From an uncultured beta proteobacterium (GTDB lineage: Bacteria; Pseudomonadota; Gammaproteobacteria; Burkholderiales; Burkholderiaceae_C): a DNA stretch of 64,000 nucleotides. Both the position numbers and the translations under genes were made by a program. The stretch lies in assembly GCA_903823025.1 (NCBI GenBank), contig CAIJRK010000026.1, positions 1 to 64,000 of the forward strand, given 5' to 3'. Shown here piece after piece: positions 35,059 to 43,669 of this stretch. The notes below the pieces were generated by a model. It saw only the letters and a list, made by a program, of their open reading frames with translations. It searched no databases and had not been told where the DNA came from. Numbering within the stretch: the first letter of the stretch is position 1; each line of letters starts with the position of its first letter.

Positions 35059-37401
35059 TTATATGCCATCGTGACTTAAACGGTGGCTTGACACAACCCG
35101 TGCAACAGGTGGATGTGTCAAAAGGCTCACCAAAATCGTCACCACAACACCGGCAAAAACACCAAAAACGCCCGCAGAAACCGGCTGAATATCCAACCAC
35201 AAACCGGTCCCCTTCAACCCCAGGGCAGAGCGGACAAGCGCCGTGTTGATCGCCATGTAATACACCGTCAGACAAAGGCCTGCCAACATGCCCGCCACCG
35301 CTGCTTTGCTTGTGGTGCGTTGCCAGAATATGCCCAACACCATGACCGGCACAAAAGCCGCCCCCGCTAAAGAAAATGAAGCCGAGACCAGATACAAAAT
35401 ATCAGCAGGGCGTTGGGCTGCCACGTAGGCGGCGACCAACGCGACTAGCAGCAAGGCAAACTTGGACAACATCACGCGGCGTACCGCCCCCGCTTTATCG
35501 CTTTCGCCCTGGTAGAAAAAGTCATGTGCCAGGGCATTGCCAATTGTTAACAACAAACCATCTGCCGTGGAAAGTGCGGCGGCCAGGCCTCCAGCGGCCA
35601 CCAAACCCGAAATGACATAGGGCATTGCGCCAATCTCGGGCGTTGCCAGCATCACCAAATCAGCCCCCAATTTGAGTTCCGAAAACTGGAGAATATGGTC
35701 GCCATTCACATCACTGACCGAAATTAGCATTGGGTCAACTTTGGCCCACTGAGCAATCCAGCCGGGTAGCGTGTCAAAACTCTGCCCCACCAGCTGACTC
35801 ATGATTTCGTATTTCACCAAGACGGCCAGTGCGGGGGCAGACAAATACAGCAGCGCAATAAAAAACAGCGACCAAGCCACCGAAGTTCGAGCCTCGGCAA
35901 CGGTTCGGGTGGTGTAAAAACGGGTTAACAGATGCGGCAAGCCTGCTGTTCCCAGCATCAAACAAAACATCAAGGCCAAAGAATTACGACGCGAAACGTC
36001 GAACGCCTGCTGCTCATCCGGCGTCCCCTTGGGGTCACCGGCAAAGGGTTTGGCGTGTAAGGGCATCCCGCCCAAAGGCTGGGCACGCTCCAGATTTTCT
36101 TGCCGGGCACGCGTCCAGTGCGCCCGGGCGGAGGCCACGTCTTTGGGAAGGGCTGTTAATTCTCGCCTGGCCAAAACAATGACAGCTTCATTCGCTCCTT
36201 GCATGTTCAGAAGGCTAATTTTTTCTTTCAATACTTGACGTTCATGCGCCAAAGCAGTTCCCACATCTTGTAGCTTCAATTCATAAACACGGGCACGTCG
36301 GGCGTACTCATCCAGCACCTGCAACTCAGCTGGCGAATGAATGATCTGTTGTTCAAGGGCCGCAATTTTTTGTAGTTGCTGGCCGTACACAAAAGGCGCC
36401 AGCGGGTTACCCAGTTGTTGGTAGGCCAGCCACGACACAGGTATCAAAAAAGCCAGAATCAGAACGACATATTGGCTGACCTGCGTCCAGGTGACCGCCC
36501 GCATGCCACCCAAAAATGAACAAACCAAAACGCCGCCCAGACCCAGCAAAATTCCAATTTCAAACTGAACACCGGTCAGGCGTGAGGTGATAAGGCCAAC
36601 GCCATAAATCTGTGCGACAACATAAGTGAAGGAACACAAAACAGCTGCAAAAGCGGCAATCATGCGCGGCCATCGACCGCCAAAACGAACGCCAAAATAG
36701 TCAGGAATGGTGTACAGGCGCATCCGTCTCAAATAAGGGGCGACCCACAGCGCCACCAGGCAAAATCCGCCGGTCCAACCCAAAACATAAACCAGCCCGC
36801 CGGGCTGCCCGTCAACACCGGAAAAACCCTGCAGATAGAGACCGCCCGCCATGCTGATGAATGAGGCCGCGCTCATCCAGTCGGCAGCCGTTGCCATGCC
36901 GTTGTAAACCGCCGGCACGCTGCGCCCAGCCACATAGTATTGATCGGCATCCGAGGTTCGGCCATAAATGCCGATAGCCGCGTACAGACAAACCGTGGCA
37001 AAAAGAAAAATGGCGCCCACCCATGTTTTTTTCAGTCCCCACTTTTCAGCCAGCGTTAAGGCCAGCAAAAATAGCAGTAAAAACATGACGTAAGCGGCAA
37101 ACTTGCGATGCAGTCGGTGCTTGTAGGCGGCATACGCCTCGTCACCACCAGTGGACGTTTCACCCTCTCGCCGGTTGGCAAGCCAGGCAAATACCGCCAC
37201 GATTGCGATAAACACAAAGACACTGCCCTGTGCCGCAAACCAATAACCCAAAGGCCAACCGGCCACGACCATTTGCAAATCATGGGCAAAAAAAACGACG
37301 CCAAAAGACGCCGTAAACCAAATTGCAAGAAGCCAGCCATGCAAGCGAAAGCCCCCTGAAACAGGGTTAAGTTCGCTGGCAGGCACCGCAGGATTCATCA
37401 T
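35059..37401 (-). CDS. Na+/solute symporter with fused small subunit (VC_2705 type)
   Basis: This is a predicted 780-residue inner-membrane protein of the sodium:solute symporter family, close to the acetate/small carboxylate branch. Residues about 20-80 (LLAIWFTASFGVVFF, AGWPLGYWFAAQGSVFVFI) match the separate small subunit (DUF4212/Na_symport_sm). The rest is the large subunit with about 13 helices, including TAADWMSAASFISMAGG and LSTADGLLLTIGNALAHDFF. Between two helices lies a polar coiled-coil-rich insert (about 330-470). Residues 564-575 (DVNGDHILQFSE) fit a 12-residue EF-hand loop. Two adjacent ATGs are possible starts (37401, 37398). It follows ppsA closely on the same strand. Confidence 0.85.
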   Translation of the reverse strand: MMNPAVPASELNPVSGGFRLHGWLLAIWFTASFGVVFFAHDLQMVVAGWPLGYWFAAQGSVFVFIAIVAVFAWLANRREGETSTGGDEAYAAYKHRLHRKFAAYVMFLLLFLLALTLAEKWGLKKTWVGAIFLFATVCLYAAIGIYGRTSDADQYYVAGRSVPAVYNGMATAADWMSAASFISMAGGLYLQGFSGVDGQPGGLVYVLGWTGGFCLVALWVAPYLRRMRLYTIPDYFGVRFGGRWPRMIAAFAAVLCSFTYVVAQIYGVGLITSRLTGVQFEIGILLGLGGVLVCSFLGGMRAVTWTQVSQYVVLILAFLIPVSWLAYQQLGNPLAPFVYGQQLQKIAALEQQIIHSPAELQVLDEYARRARVYELKLQDVGTALAHERQVLKEKISLLNMQGANEAVIVLARRELTALPKDVASARAHWTRARQENLERAQPLGGMPLHAKPFAGDPKGTPDEQQAFDVSRRNSLALMFCLMLGTAGLPHLLTRFYTTRTVAEARTSVAWSLFFIALLYLSAPALAVLVKYEIMSQLVGQSFDTLPGWIAQWAKVDPMLISVSDVNGDHILQFSELKLGADLVMLATPEIGAMPYVISGLVAAGGLAAALSTADGLLLTIGNALAHDFFYQGESDKAGAVRRVMLSKFALLLVALVAAYVAAQRPADILYLVSASFSLAGAAFVPVMVLGIFWQRTTSKAAVAGMLAGLCLTVYYMAINTALVRSALGLKGTGLWLDIQPVSAGVFGVFAGVVVTILVSLLTHPPVARVVSSHRLSHDGI

Positions 37402-37446
37402 GATTTCATGATGACATCCCACGATGTCACCGGCTTTTAATGTCGG

Positions 37447-39840
37447 TTATTGTCCGGCCAGCTTTTTCCAGGTAGCAATCACGGAATCGGGATTCAAGGA
37501 AATCGAGGAAATACCTTCCTTGGTCAACCATTCAGCAAAGTCAGGATGATCGCTGGGGCCTTGGCCGCAAATGCCGATGTATTTGCCCTGCGCCTTGCAC
37601 GCCTTAATCGCTTGGCTAATTAAAGCCGTCACAGCCGGGTCACGTTCGTCAAAGTCGGCAGCCAGCACTTCAAGGCCGGAGTCGCGGTCAAGTCCCAAGG
37701 TGAGTTGGGTCAGGTCGTTGGACCCAATCGAGAAACCATCAAAGTATTCCAAAAACTGCTCGGCCAAAATGGCGTTGCTAGGAATTTCACACATCATGAT
37801 GATCTTCAGCTCGTTTTCACCGCGCTTGAGGCCATGCGCGGCCAGCAGTTCCGTCACTTTTTTGGCTTGTCCCAGCGTACGCACAAAAGGCACCATGACT
37901 TGAACATTGTTTAAGCCCATGTCCAGACGAACTCGCTTGATCGCCTCGCATTCCATCGCGAAGGATTCGCCAAATTCAGTGCTGATGTAACGCGCTGCGC
38001 CACGGAAACCGAGCATGGGGTTTTCTTCTTCAGGCTCGTAACGGCTGCCGCCAATCAATTTGCGGTATTCATTGCTCTTGAAATCCGACAAGCGCACGAT
38101 GACGGGTTTTGGCCAGAAGGCGGCGGCAATGGTGGCAACACCTTCCGCCACGCGATCCACATAGAAGGCACGCGGCGACGCGTGACCACGGGCGACCGAT
38201 TCAACCGCCTTCTTCAAATCGGCATCGACATTGGGGTAATCCAAAATGGCCTTGGGATGCACACCAATGTTGTTGTTGATGATGAACTCAAGACGCGCCA
38301 AGCCAACACCTTCGTTGGGCAACTGGCAAAAGTCAAAAGCCAGTTGCGGGTTGCCCACATTCATCATGATCTTGACGGCAATCTTTGGCATTTCGCCGCG
38401 CTGCACTTCGGTGATCTCGGTTTCCAGCAAGCCGTCATAAATGAAGCCGGTGTCGCCCTCGGCGCAACTGACCGTTACCAACATGCCGTCTTTCAGCACT
38501 TCGCTGGCATGACCGCAACCCACCACGGCGGGAATTCCCAACTCGCGCGCGATGATGGCGGCGTGGCAAGTGCGCCCGCCCCGATTGGTCACAATGGCGG
38601 CGGCGCGCTTCATTACCGGTTCCCAGTTCGGGTCGGTCATGTCGGTGACCAATACGTCGCCGGGTTGCACTTTGTCCATCTCGCTGATGTTGTGCACGAT
38701 GCGAACCGGGCCGGTGCCAATCTTTTGACCAATGGCGCGCCCTTCGATAATCACGGCGCTTTTGCCCTTGAGCTTGTAGCGGTATTCAGCTTTGCCAGCG
38801 GCTTGGCTCTTCACGGTTTCCGGGCGGGCTTGCAAAATATAGAGTTCGCCGTCCAATCCGTCTTTGCCCCATTCGATGTCCATGGCTCGGCCATAGTGCT
38901 CTTCGATGACCAAGGCGTAAGCGGCCAATTTTTCCACATCGGCATCGGTCAGAGAATAGCGGTTGCGCAACTCAGTGGGTACATCGGTGGTTTTGACCAA
39001 ATGACCGCTCACGGCTTTTTCTTCCGGCGTGGTGAATTGCATCTGGATCAATTTAGAACCCAGACTGCGACGAATCACTGCACGTTTGCCAGCCTTGAGC
39101 ATCGGTTTATGCACATAGAACTCGTCCGGATTCACTGCGCCCTGCACCACGGTTTCGCCCAAACCGTAGCTGGACGTGATGAACACCACGTCTTTAAAAC
39201 CAGACTCGGTATCAATCGTGAACATGACACCGGCCGCGCCCAAGTCAGAACGCACCATGCGCTGAATGCCTGCACTCAAGGCCACATGCTCATGCGCAAA
39301 ACCTTGGTGAACGCGGTAGCTGATGGCGCGGTCGTTGTACAAGGACGCAAAAACTTCCCGAATTTTGTGAAGAATCTCGTCGATACCCGTCACGTTCAAA
39401 AAGGTTTCTTGCTGACCAGCAAACGACGCATCCGGCAAATCTTCCGCTGTGGCCGACGAGCGCACGGCAAATGACGCTTCGTTGTTACCCGCGCTCAAGG
39501 TGATGAAAGAGGCGCGAATAGCTTGTTCCAGATCAGCGGGAAACGGCTGAACCTCCACCATGGCGCGAATCTCGGCGCCCACTTGCGCCAGCGCCCTCAC
39601 GTCTTCGGTATCGAGCGTGCTCAGGCGTGCATTGATGCGGCCACCCAGGTCTTCAAAGGCCAGAAAGTCGCGGAAAGCGTGCGCGGTCGTCGCAAAACCA
39701 GTGGGTACTTTGACGCCGGTTGGCAGGTTTGAAATCATTTCGCCGAGGCTGGCGTTTTTACCGCCTACCGTTTCGACGTCAGTCATTCTCAGTTTTTCAA
39801 ACGGGACGACCAAATCGGTCGAATTGAAAAGTGCGGACAT
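37447..39840 (-). CDS. ppsA: Phosphoenolpyruvate synthase
   Basis: PpsA makes PEP from pyruvate and ATP for gluconeogenesis. The chosen start, the ATG at 39838-39840 ([20 protein letters not shown]), has GGAG upstream; an earlier in-frame start would add 22 atypical residues. The 797-residue protein has the N-terminal ATP-grasp domain ([36 protein letters not shown]), the phospho-histidine motif [20 protein letters not shown], and the C-terminal PEP-binding TIM barrel ([17 protein letters not shown]). The regulator ppsR is divergent, which is the usual arrangement. Confidence 0.97.
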   Translation of the reverse strand: MSALFNSTDLVVPFEKLRMTDVETVGGKNASLGEMISNLPTGVKVPTGFATTAHAFRDFLAFEDLGGRINARLSTLDTEDVRALAQVGAEIRAMVEVQPFPADLEQAIRASFITLSAGNNEASFAVRSSATAEDLPDASFAGQQETFLNVTGIDEILHKIREVFASLYNDRAISYRVHQGFAHEHVALSAGIQRMVRSDLGAAGVMFTIDTESGFKDVVFITSSYGLGETVVQGAVNPDEFYVHKPMLKAGKRAVIRRSLGSKLIQMQFTTPEEKAVSGHLVKTTDVPTELRNRYSLTDADVEKLAAYALVIEEHYGRAMDIEWGKDGLDGELYILQARPETVKSQAAGKAEYRYKLKGKSAVIIEGRAIGQKIGTGPVRIVHNISEMDKVQPGDVLVTDMTDPNWEPVMKRAAAIVTNRGGRTCHAAIIARELGIPAVVGCGHASEVLKDGMLVTVSCAEGDTGFIYDGLLETEITEVQRGEMPKIAVKIMMNVGNPQLAFDFCQLPNEGVGLARLEFIINNNIGVHPKAILDYPNVDADLKKAVESVARGHASPRAFYVDRVAEGVATIAAAFWPKPVIVRLSDFKSNEYRKLIGGSRYEPEEENPMLGFRGAARYISTEFGESFAMECEAIKRVRLDMGLNNVQVMVPFVRTLGQAKKVTELLAAHGLKRGENELKIIMMCEIPSNAILAEQFLEYFDGFSIGSNDLTQLTLGLDRDSGLEVLAADFDERDPAVTALISQAIKACKAQGKYIGICGQGPSDHPDFAEWLTKEGISSISLNPDSVIATWKKLAGQ

Positions 39841-40066
39841 AAGAAAAGCTCCAGAAGTTAAAAACGGAACACCGCATGAAACCAAGCGTTCTGTGGCGCT
39901 GGCCATGCCCTTGCAAGCAGCCGACTTTGTCGTTGTTCTAATTTGTCAGTGCTTTGCATGGAAGAAATGGGTCAAGAGGCGTGATTGTAGGGCGCGCCCG
40001 GCTCACAATACAGGACGGCCTTACAGAATGTTGCAAGCCCGTCAAGTCCTTAACTATCGAATCATC

Positions 40067-40888
40067 ATGCCTAACAGAACAGTTTTTTTTATTTCCGACG
40101 GCACAGGCATCACCGCTGAAACCTTTGGCAACGCCATCCTCGCCCAATTTGAAACCGATTCTTTTCGGGTCAGACTGCCCTTTGTGGACTCGGCCGAAAA
40201 AGCCCACCAAGCCGTGCGCCAGATTAACCATGCAGGCGTTGTGGACGGTAAAAGGCCCATTGTTTTCACAACACTGGTCAATATGGAGGTGCTTAAAGTT
40301 ATTACCGAGGGCTGCCAGGGTATGTTGCTGGACATGTTTGGTACTTTTGTGCGTCCGCTTGAAACTGAGTTCATGCTCAAGTCCAACCACCGGATTGGGC
40401 GCTTCAGCGATGCCAGCAAGAGCAAACAATACAACTCGCGCATTGAAGCGATCAATTTCTCACTCGCGCATGATGACGGGCAATCTCACCGTGATCTGGA
40501 GCAATCCGACATTATTTTGATAGGGGTCAGCCGAAGCGGTAAAACACCCACCTCGCTTTATCTGGCGATGCAATACGGCCTCAAAGCCTCCAACTATCCT
40601 TTGATCCCAGAGGACTTTGACCGCCAGCATTTGCCGCCCGCGCTCATGCAGCACCAAAGCAAGCTGTTCGGATTGACGATTCAGCCTGAACGGTTAAGCG
40701 AAATCCGTAACGTGCGCCGCCCCAACTCAAAGTACGCCTCATTGGAGAATTGCCGCATGGAGGTCAGTCAGGCGGAGGCCATGATGCGCCGCTCCAGCAT
40801 TCGCTGGCTGTCCACCACGACCAAATCCATTGAAGAAATTGCGACCACCATCCTGCAGGAAATCAGACCGGAGCAGCTGGCTTATTGA
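40067..40888 (+). CDS. ppsR: PEP synthase regulatory protein (kinase-pyrophosphorylase)
   Basis: This DUF299-family enzyme switches PpsA off by ADP-dependent phosphorylation and on by Pi-dependent dephosphorylation. The start is the ATG at 40067 (MPNRTVFFISDGTGITAETF), which fits the family; the open frame extends upstream without homologous sequence. The 273-residue protein has ISDGTGITAE at the N-terminus and the P-loop-like GVSRSGKTPTSLYLA in the middle, the two signatures of the family. It is divergent from ppsA across a 226-bp region. Confidence 0.96.
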   Translation: MPNRTVFFISDGTGITAETFGNAILAQFETDSFRVRLPFVDSAEKAHQAVRQINHAGVVDGKRPIVFTTLVNMEVLKVITEGCQGMLLDMFGTFVRPLETEFMLKSNHRIGRFSDASKSKQYNSRIEAINFSLAHDDGQSHRDLEQSDIILIGVSRSGKTPTSLYLAMQYGLKASNYPLIPEDFDRQHLPPALMQHQSKLFGLTIQPERLSEIRNVRRPNSKYASLENCRMEVSQAEAMMRRSSIRWLSTTTKSIEEIATTILQEIRPEQLAY

Positions 40889-40927
40889 TCTAAAACAAGC
40901 AGATTCGTAACAGCTTAAAAACTTATT

Positions 40928-40946
40928 GAGAATAATTGTCATTTGC
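40928..40946 (+). promoter_or_regulatory. Fur box upstream of feoA
   Basis: GAGAATAATTGTCATTTGC matches the 19-bp Fur consensus (GATAATGATAATCATTATC) at 13 positions by eye, including GA-AAT on the left and TCATT on the right. It lies about 90-110 bp before the feoA start and about 40 bp after the ppsR stop, the place expected for iron control of feoAB. Confidence 0.72.
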
Positions 40947-41034
40947 ATCGGCTTTGAATATACTGGCTTTCATTCGCGAACCCGGCAGCTCATTTTTAGC
41001 CCTGAGTCGCGTAACCCACCACTCTTCAAAGCCC

Positions 41035-41343
41035 ATGCTAATGACGCCACTGAACACCACAAAACGGCCTGCAACTCATCATTCAGTTGATCAAATGGTC
41101 GTCAACAGCCATGCGACCATCCTCCATTTGGTTGAGCCGCAGGGCTTGGGCGCTGAGTCAGGTGTGCTTCGGCGCCTGGCAGAACTGGGTTTTTTGCCGG
41201 GTGAGACGGTGACCGTTTTGCGGCGGGGGCCGGGCGGGCGAGAGCCAATTGCCGTGCAGATTGGTGAAACCGTGTTCGGCTTGCGAAGCCTTGAGGCGGC
41301 CTGTATTGCGGTAAATGCGCGTCATGGCAAGGTGCAAGCATGA
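41035..41343 (+). CDS. feoA: Ferrous iron transport protein A
   Basis: FeoA is a small SH3-like cytoplasmic partner of FeoB. The core (VEPQGLGAESGVLRRLAELGF followed by LPGETVTVLRRGPGG and FGLRSLEAACI) is standard; only part of that stretch is needed for the call. The ATG at 41035 gives 102 residues; an ATG at 41095 would give a more typical 82. The stop overlaps the feoB start (ATGA). A Fur box upstream suggests iron repression. Confidence 0.92.
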   Translation: MLMTPLNTTKRPATHHSVDQMVVNSHATILHLVEPQGLGAESGVLRRLAELGFLPGETVTVLRRGPGGREPIAVQIGETVFGLRSLEAACIAVNARHGKVQA

Positions 41344-43271
41344 ACGCAGTGACTGCCGCCACGTCGTCCAATCCGTCTTATGTTGCACTGGTGGGCAACC
41401 CCAATTGCGGCAAAACCGCCCTGTTCAACCTGCTCACTGGCGCACGCCAAAAGGTCGCCAACTACGCCGGCGTGACCGTTGAGCGCAAGCAGGGAATCGC
41501 CCAATTTGCCGATGGCAGCACCTTGTCGATTGTCGATTTGCCGGGCACCTACAGCCTGAATCCAACCACTGCCGATGAGTCGGTCACGCATGACGTGCTC
41601 ATGGGGCTGCGTGCTGGTGAAGCCGCGCCCGAGGCTATTGTTGCGGTGGTGGATGCGACTAATTTGCGTATGAATTTACGGCTTGTGTTGCAACTGCGCG
41701 CCTTGGGCAAACCGATGGTGGTCGCACTGAACATGATGGACGTGGCGCGCGCACATGGTTTACAAATTGATGTGCAAAAACTCGCCGCCGAACTGGGTTT
41801 GCCCGTGGTGGCCACCGTGGCGATTGACAACAGTTTGCTGGGCAATTGGCTGTCACGCTGGACAGGTCGCGCTCTGGAAAACGGACGTGAGGCGCTGCTT
41901 CAAGCCGCTCAACAAGCGCTTAAAAACGCAACGCCAAGCGCGATGCCTGCCAAGGCATCATCCCAAGTGGAGCCAGATCATCTGACCTTACAAAAACAGG
42001 TGAATCACATCCTTTCAGTTGCCGCGCCGCTGGCCCCGCGTGTGAAGCGTTTCAACCACCGAATCGACGCTGTGGTGATGCACCCTGTTTGGGGGCTTGT
42101 GCTGCTGGCGGCTCTACTGCTAATTATTTTTCAGGCGGTGTTTTCTTGGGCCAACTTGCCGATGGACCTCATCAAGGAAGTGATGACCACGGTTGGTGAG
42201 TTCATCCGGGCGCAAATGCCCGAAGGTTTGTTGCGAAGTTTGCTGGTGGATGGCGTGATCGCGGGCGTGGGCAGTGTGGTGATATTTCTACCGCAAATTC
42301 TGATTTTGTTTTTCTTCATCCTGCTGCTGGAAGATTCGGGTTATTTGCCCCGTGCCGCCTTCTTGCTGGATAACGTGATGGGCAAAGTCGGCTTGTCGGG
42401 TCGGGCTTTTATTCCTCTGTTATCCAGCTTTGCGTGTGCCATTCCCGGCATCATGGCCGCCCGCACCATCCCCAACTGGCGTGACCGACTGGCCACCATC
42501 ATGGTCGCGCCTTTGATGACTTGTTCGGCCCGGCTACCGCTTTACGCCTTGTTGATTGGGGCCTTTATTCCACAGCGCAGCGTGGGTTTATTCAACCTGC
42601 AGGGACTGACTTTGTTTGGTTTGTACGCGGCGGGCATTTTGTCGGCTATGGCAGTGGCTTGGGTCTTCAAACGCACCTGGATGAAAAGTGCTTATCAGCC
42701 GCTGATGCTGGAGTTGCCGCCGTACCGAATGCCCAATCTGCGCAACTTGTTGCTGGGACTGTGGCAACGCGCCGTCATTTTTATGCAACGGGTCGGCACC
42801 ATTATTTTTGCCGTGATGGTGTTGTTGTGGTTTCTGGCGACGTTTCCCGGCCCACCTGATGGCGCGACGGGTGCGGCCATCCAGTACAGTTTTGCTGGCA
42901 TGTTGGGTCATGCGCTGGAAGTGGTTTTTGCGCCGATTGGTTTCAACTGGCAAATCTCCATTGCCCTCGTGCCGGGCATGGCCGCCCGCGAAGTGGCGGT
43001 GGGCGCGCTGGGAACCGTTTATGCGCTGTCGTCAACCGGCGAAGAAACAGCGCAAGCGCTGAGTCCGATCATTGCCCAAAGCTGGTCGGTTGCCACGGCC
43101 TACTCGTTGCTGGCTTGGTACGTTTTTGCGCCGCAATGCATCTCAACCTTAGTGGTAGTCAAGCGCGAGACCAATTCGTGGCGCTACCCACTCATGATGG
43201 CCGCCTATTTGTTCGCGCTGGCCTACCTCGCGTCGTTCATCACATTTCGGGTTGTTAGCGCCCTCACCTAA
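41340..43271 (+). CDS. feoB: Ferrous iron transporter FeoB
   Basis: FeoB carries Fe2+ across the inner membrane and has a cytoplasmic GTPase domain. The 643-residue protein shows G1 GNPNCGKT (19-26), G2 region with YAGVTVERK, G3 DLPGTYSLNP and G4 NMMD, then a helical domain and the Gate repeats (for example DSGYLPRAAFLLDNVMGKVG and ARTIPNWRDRLATIMVAPLM). It is shorter than E. coli FeoB (about 770) but within the range of beta-proteobacterial forms. It overlaps feoA by 4 nt. Confidence 0.97.
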   Translation: MNAVTAATSSNPSYVALVGNPNCGKTALFNLLTGARQKVANYAGVTVERKQGIAQFADGSTLSIVDLPGTYSLNPTTADESVTHDVLMGLRAGEAAPEAIVAVVDATNLRMNLRLVLQLRALGKPMVVALNMMDVARAHGLQIDVQKLAAELGLPVVATVAIDNSLLGNWLSRWTGRALENGREALLQAAQQALKNATPSAMPAKASSQVEPDHLTLQKQVNHILSVAAPLAPRVKRFNHRIDAVVMHPVWGLVLLAALLLIIFQAVFSWANLPMDLIKEVMTTVGEFIRAQMPEGLLRSLLVDGVIAGVGSVVIFLPQILILFFFILLLEDSGYLPRAAFLLDNVMGKVGLSGRAFIPLLSSFACAIPGIMAARTIPNWRDRLATIMVAPLMTCSARLPLYALLIGAFIPQRSVGLFNLQGLTLFGLYAAGILSAMAVAWVFKRTWMKSAYQPLMLELPPYRMPNLRNLLLGLWQRAVIFMQRVGTIIFAVMVLLWFLATFPGPPDGATGAAIQYSFAGMLGHALEVVFAPIGFNWQISIALVPGMAAREVAVGALGTVYALSSTGEETAQALSPIIAQSWSVATAYSLLAWYVFAPQCISTLVVVKRETNSWRYPLMMAAYLFALAYLASFITFRVVSALT

Positions 43272-43324
43272 CCTGAAGGTGATGACCATGTCTCAATCCA
43301 CGCGTCTGAAAAGCGCGAATGCGC

Positions 43325-43394
43325 AAGAGGTTACCCCTCTCCCAAATGAATTCCACCTCCTCAAGGGGCGGTTTCAAACCGGAGTTAGTTTGAA
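43325..43394. repeat. Dispersed intergenic repeat, copy B
   Basis: This segment aligns with 17866-17942 over about 70 bp. Shared blocks are AAGAGGTTA.CCCTCT, AATGAATT, a CCTCC/GGGG hairpin region, GGTTTCAAACC and GTTxGTTT. It fills the gap between feoB and the small Cys-rich gene and ends directly at that gene's ATG (43395). Confidence 0.58.
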
Positions 43395-43667
43395 ATGAAC
43401 GCCCCATTCTTGTATGAAATATTCCAAATCCTGATCGTCACGATTTTGGTAGGCGGGTGCACGTTGTATTGCCTGCTAACGCTGGCGCCGAATGCCCTCA
43501 AACAAGGGGTGAAACAGGTTTTGTTACGCTGCCCACTCCCCGCTTTCATCAAAGTCAAACTGCAGAAAACCCAAGCCGCCGGCGGCTGCAGCGCTGGTTG
43601 TGGCGCTTGTGCCTCTGGCAAAACCACCGCCACAACACAACCCGTGAAGTGGCACGCCTGCAAATAA
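43395..43667 (+). CDS. Small Cys-rich membrane protein downstream of feoB
   Basis: This 90-residue protein has one N-terminal membrane segment (about 8-31) and then a basic stretch. The C-terminus holds the cluster C65-SAG-C69-GA-C72 plus C89, a possible metal or Fe-S ligand set. In Firmicutes and others a FeoB-associated Cys-rich membrane protein with similar layout occupies this position, and FeoC in enterobacteria is also a small Cys-containing partner. I do not recognise a specific family with certainty. Its ATG comes straight after repeat copy B, with no obvious ribosome-binding site, so the start is less sure. Confidence 0.72.
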   Translation: MNAPFLYEIFQILIVTILVGGCTLYCLLTLAPNALKQGVKQVLLRCPLPAFIKVKLQKTQAAGGCSAGCGACASGKTTATTQPVKWHACK

Positions 43668-43669
43668 AA

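Noticed and set aside
38182-39474. Long plus-strand open frame (430 codons) inside ppsA
   Set aside because: It is opposite conserved ppsA sequence and shows antisense-type composition.
39560-40066. N-terminal extension of ppsR
   Set aside because: The frame is open but runs through the ppsA coding region on the other strand. The family's conserved start MPNRTVFFISDGTG begins at 40067.
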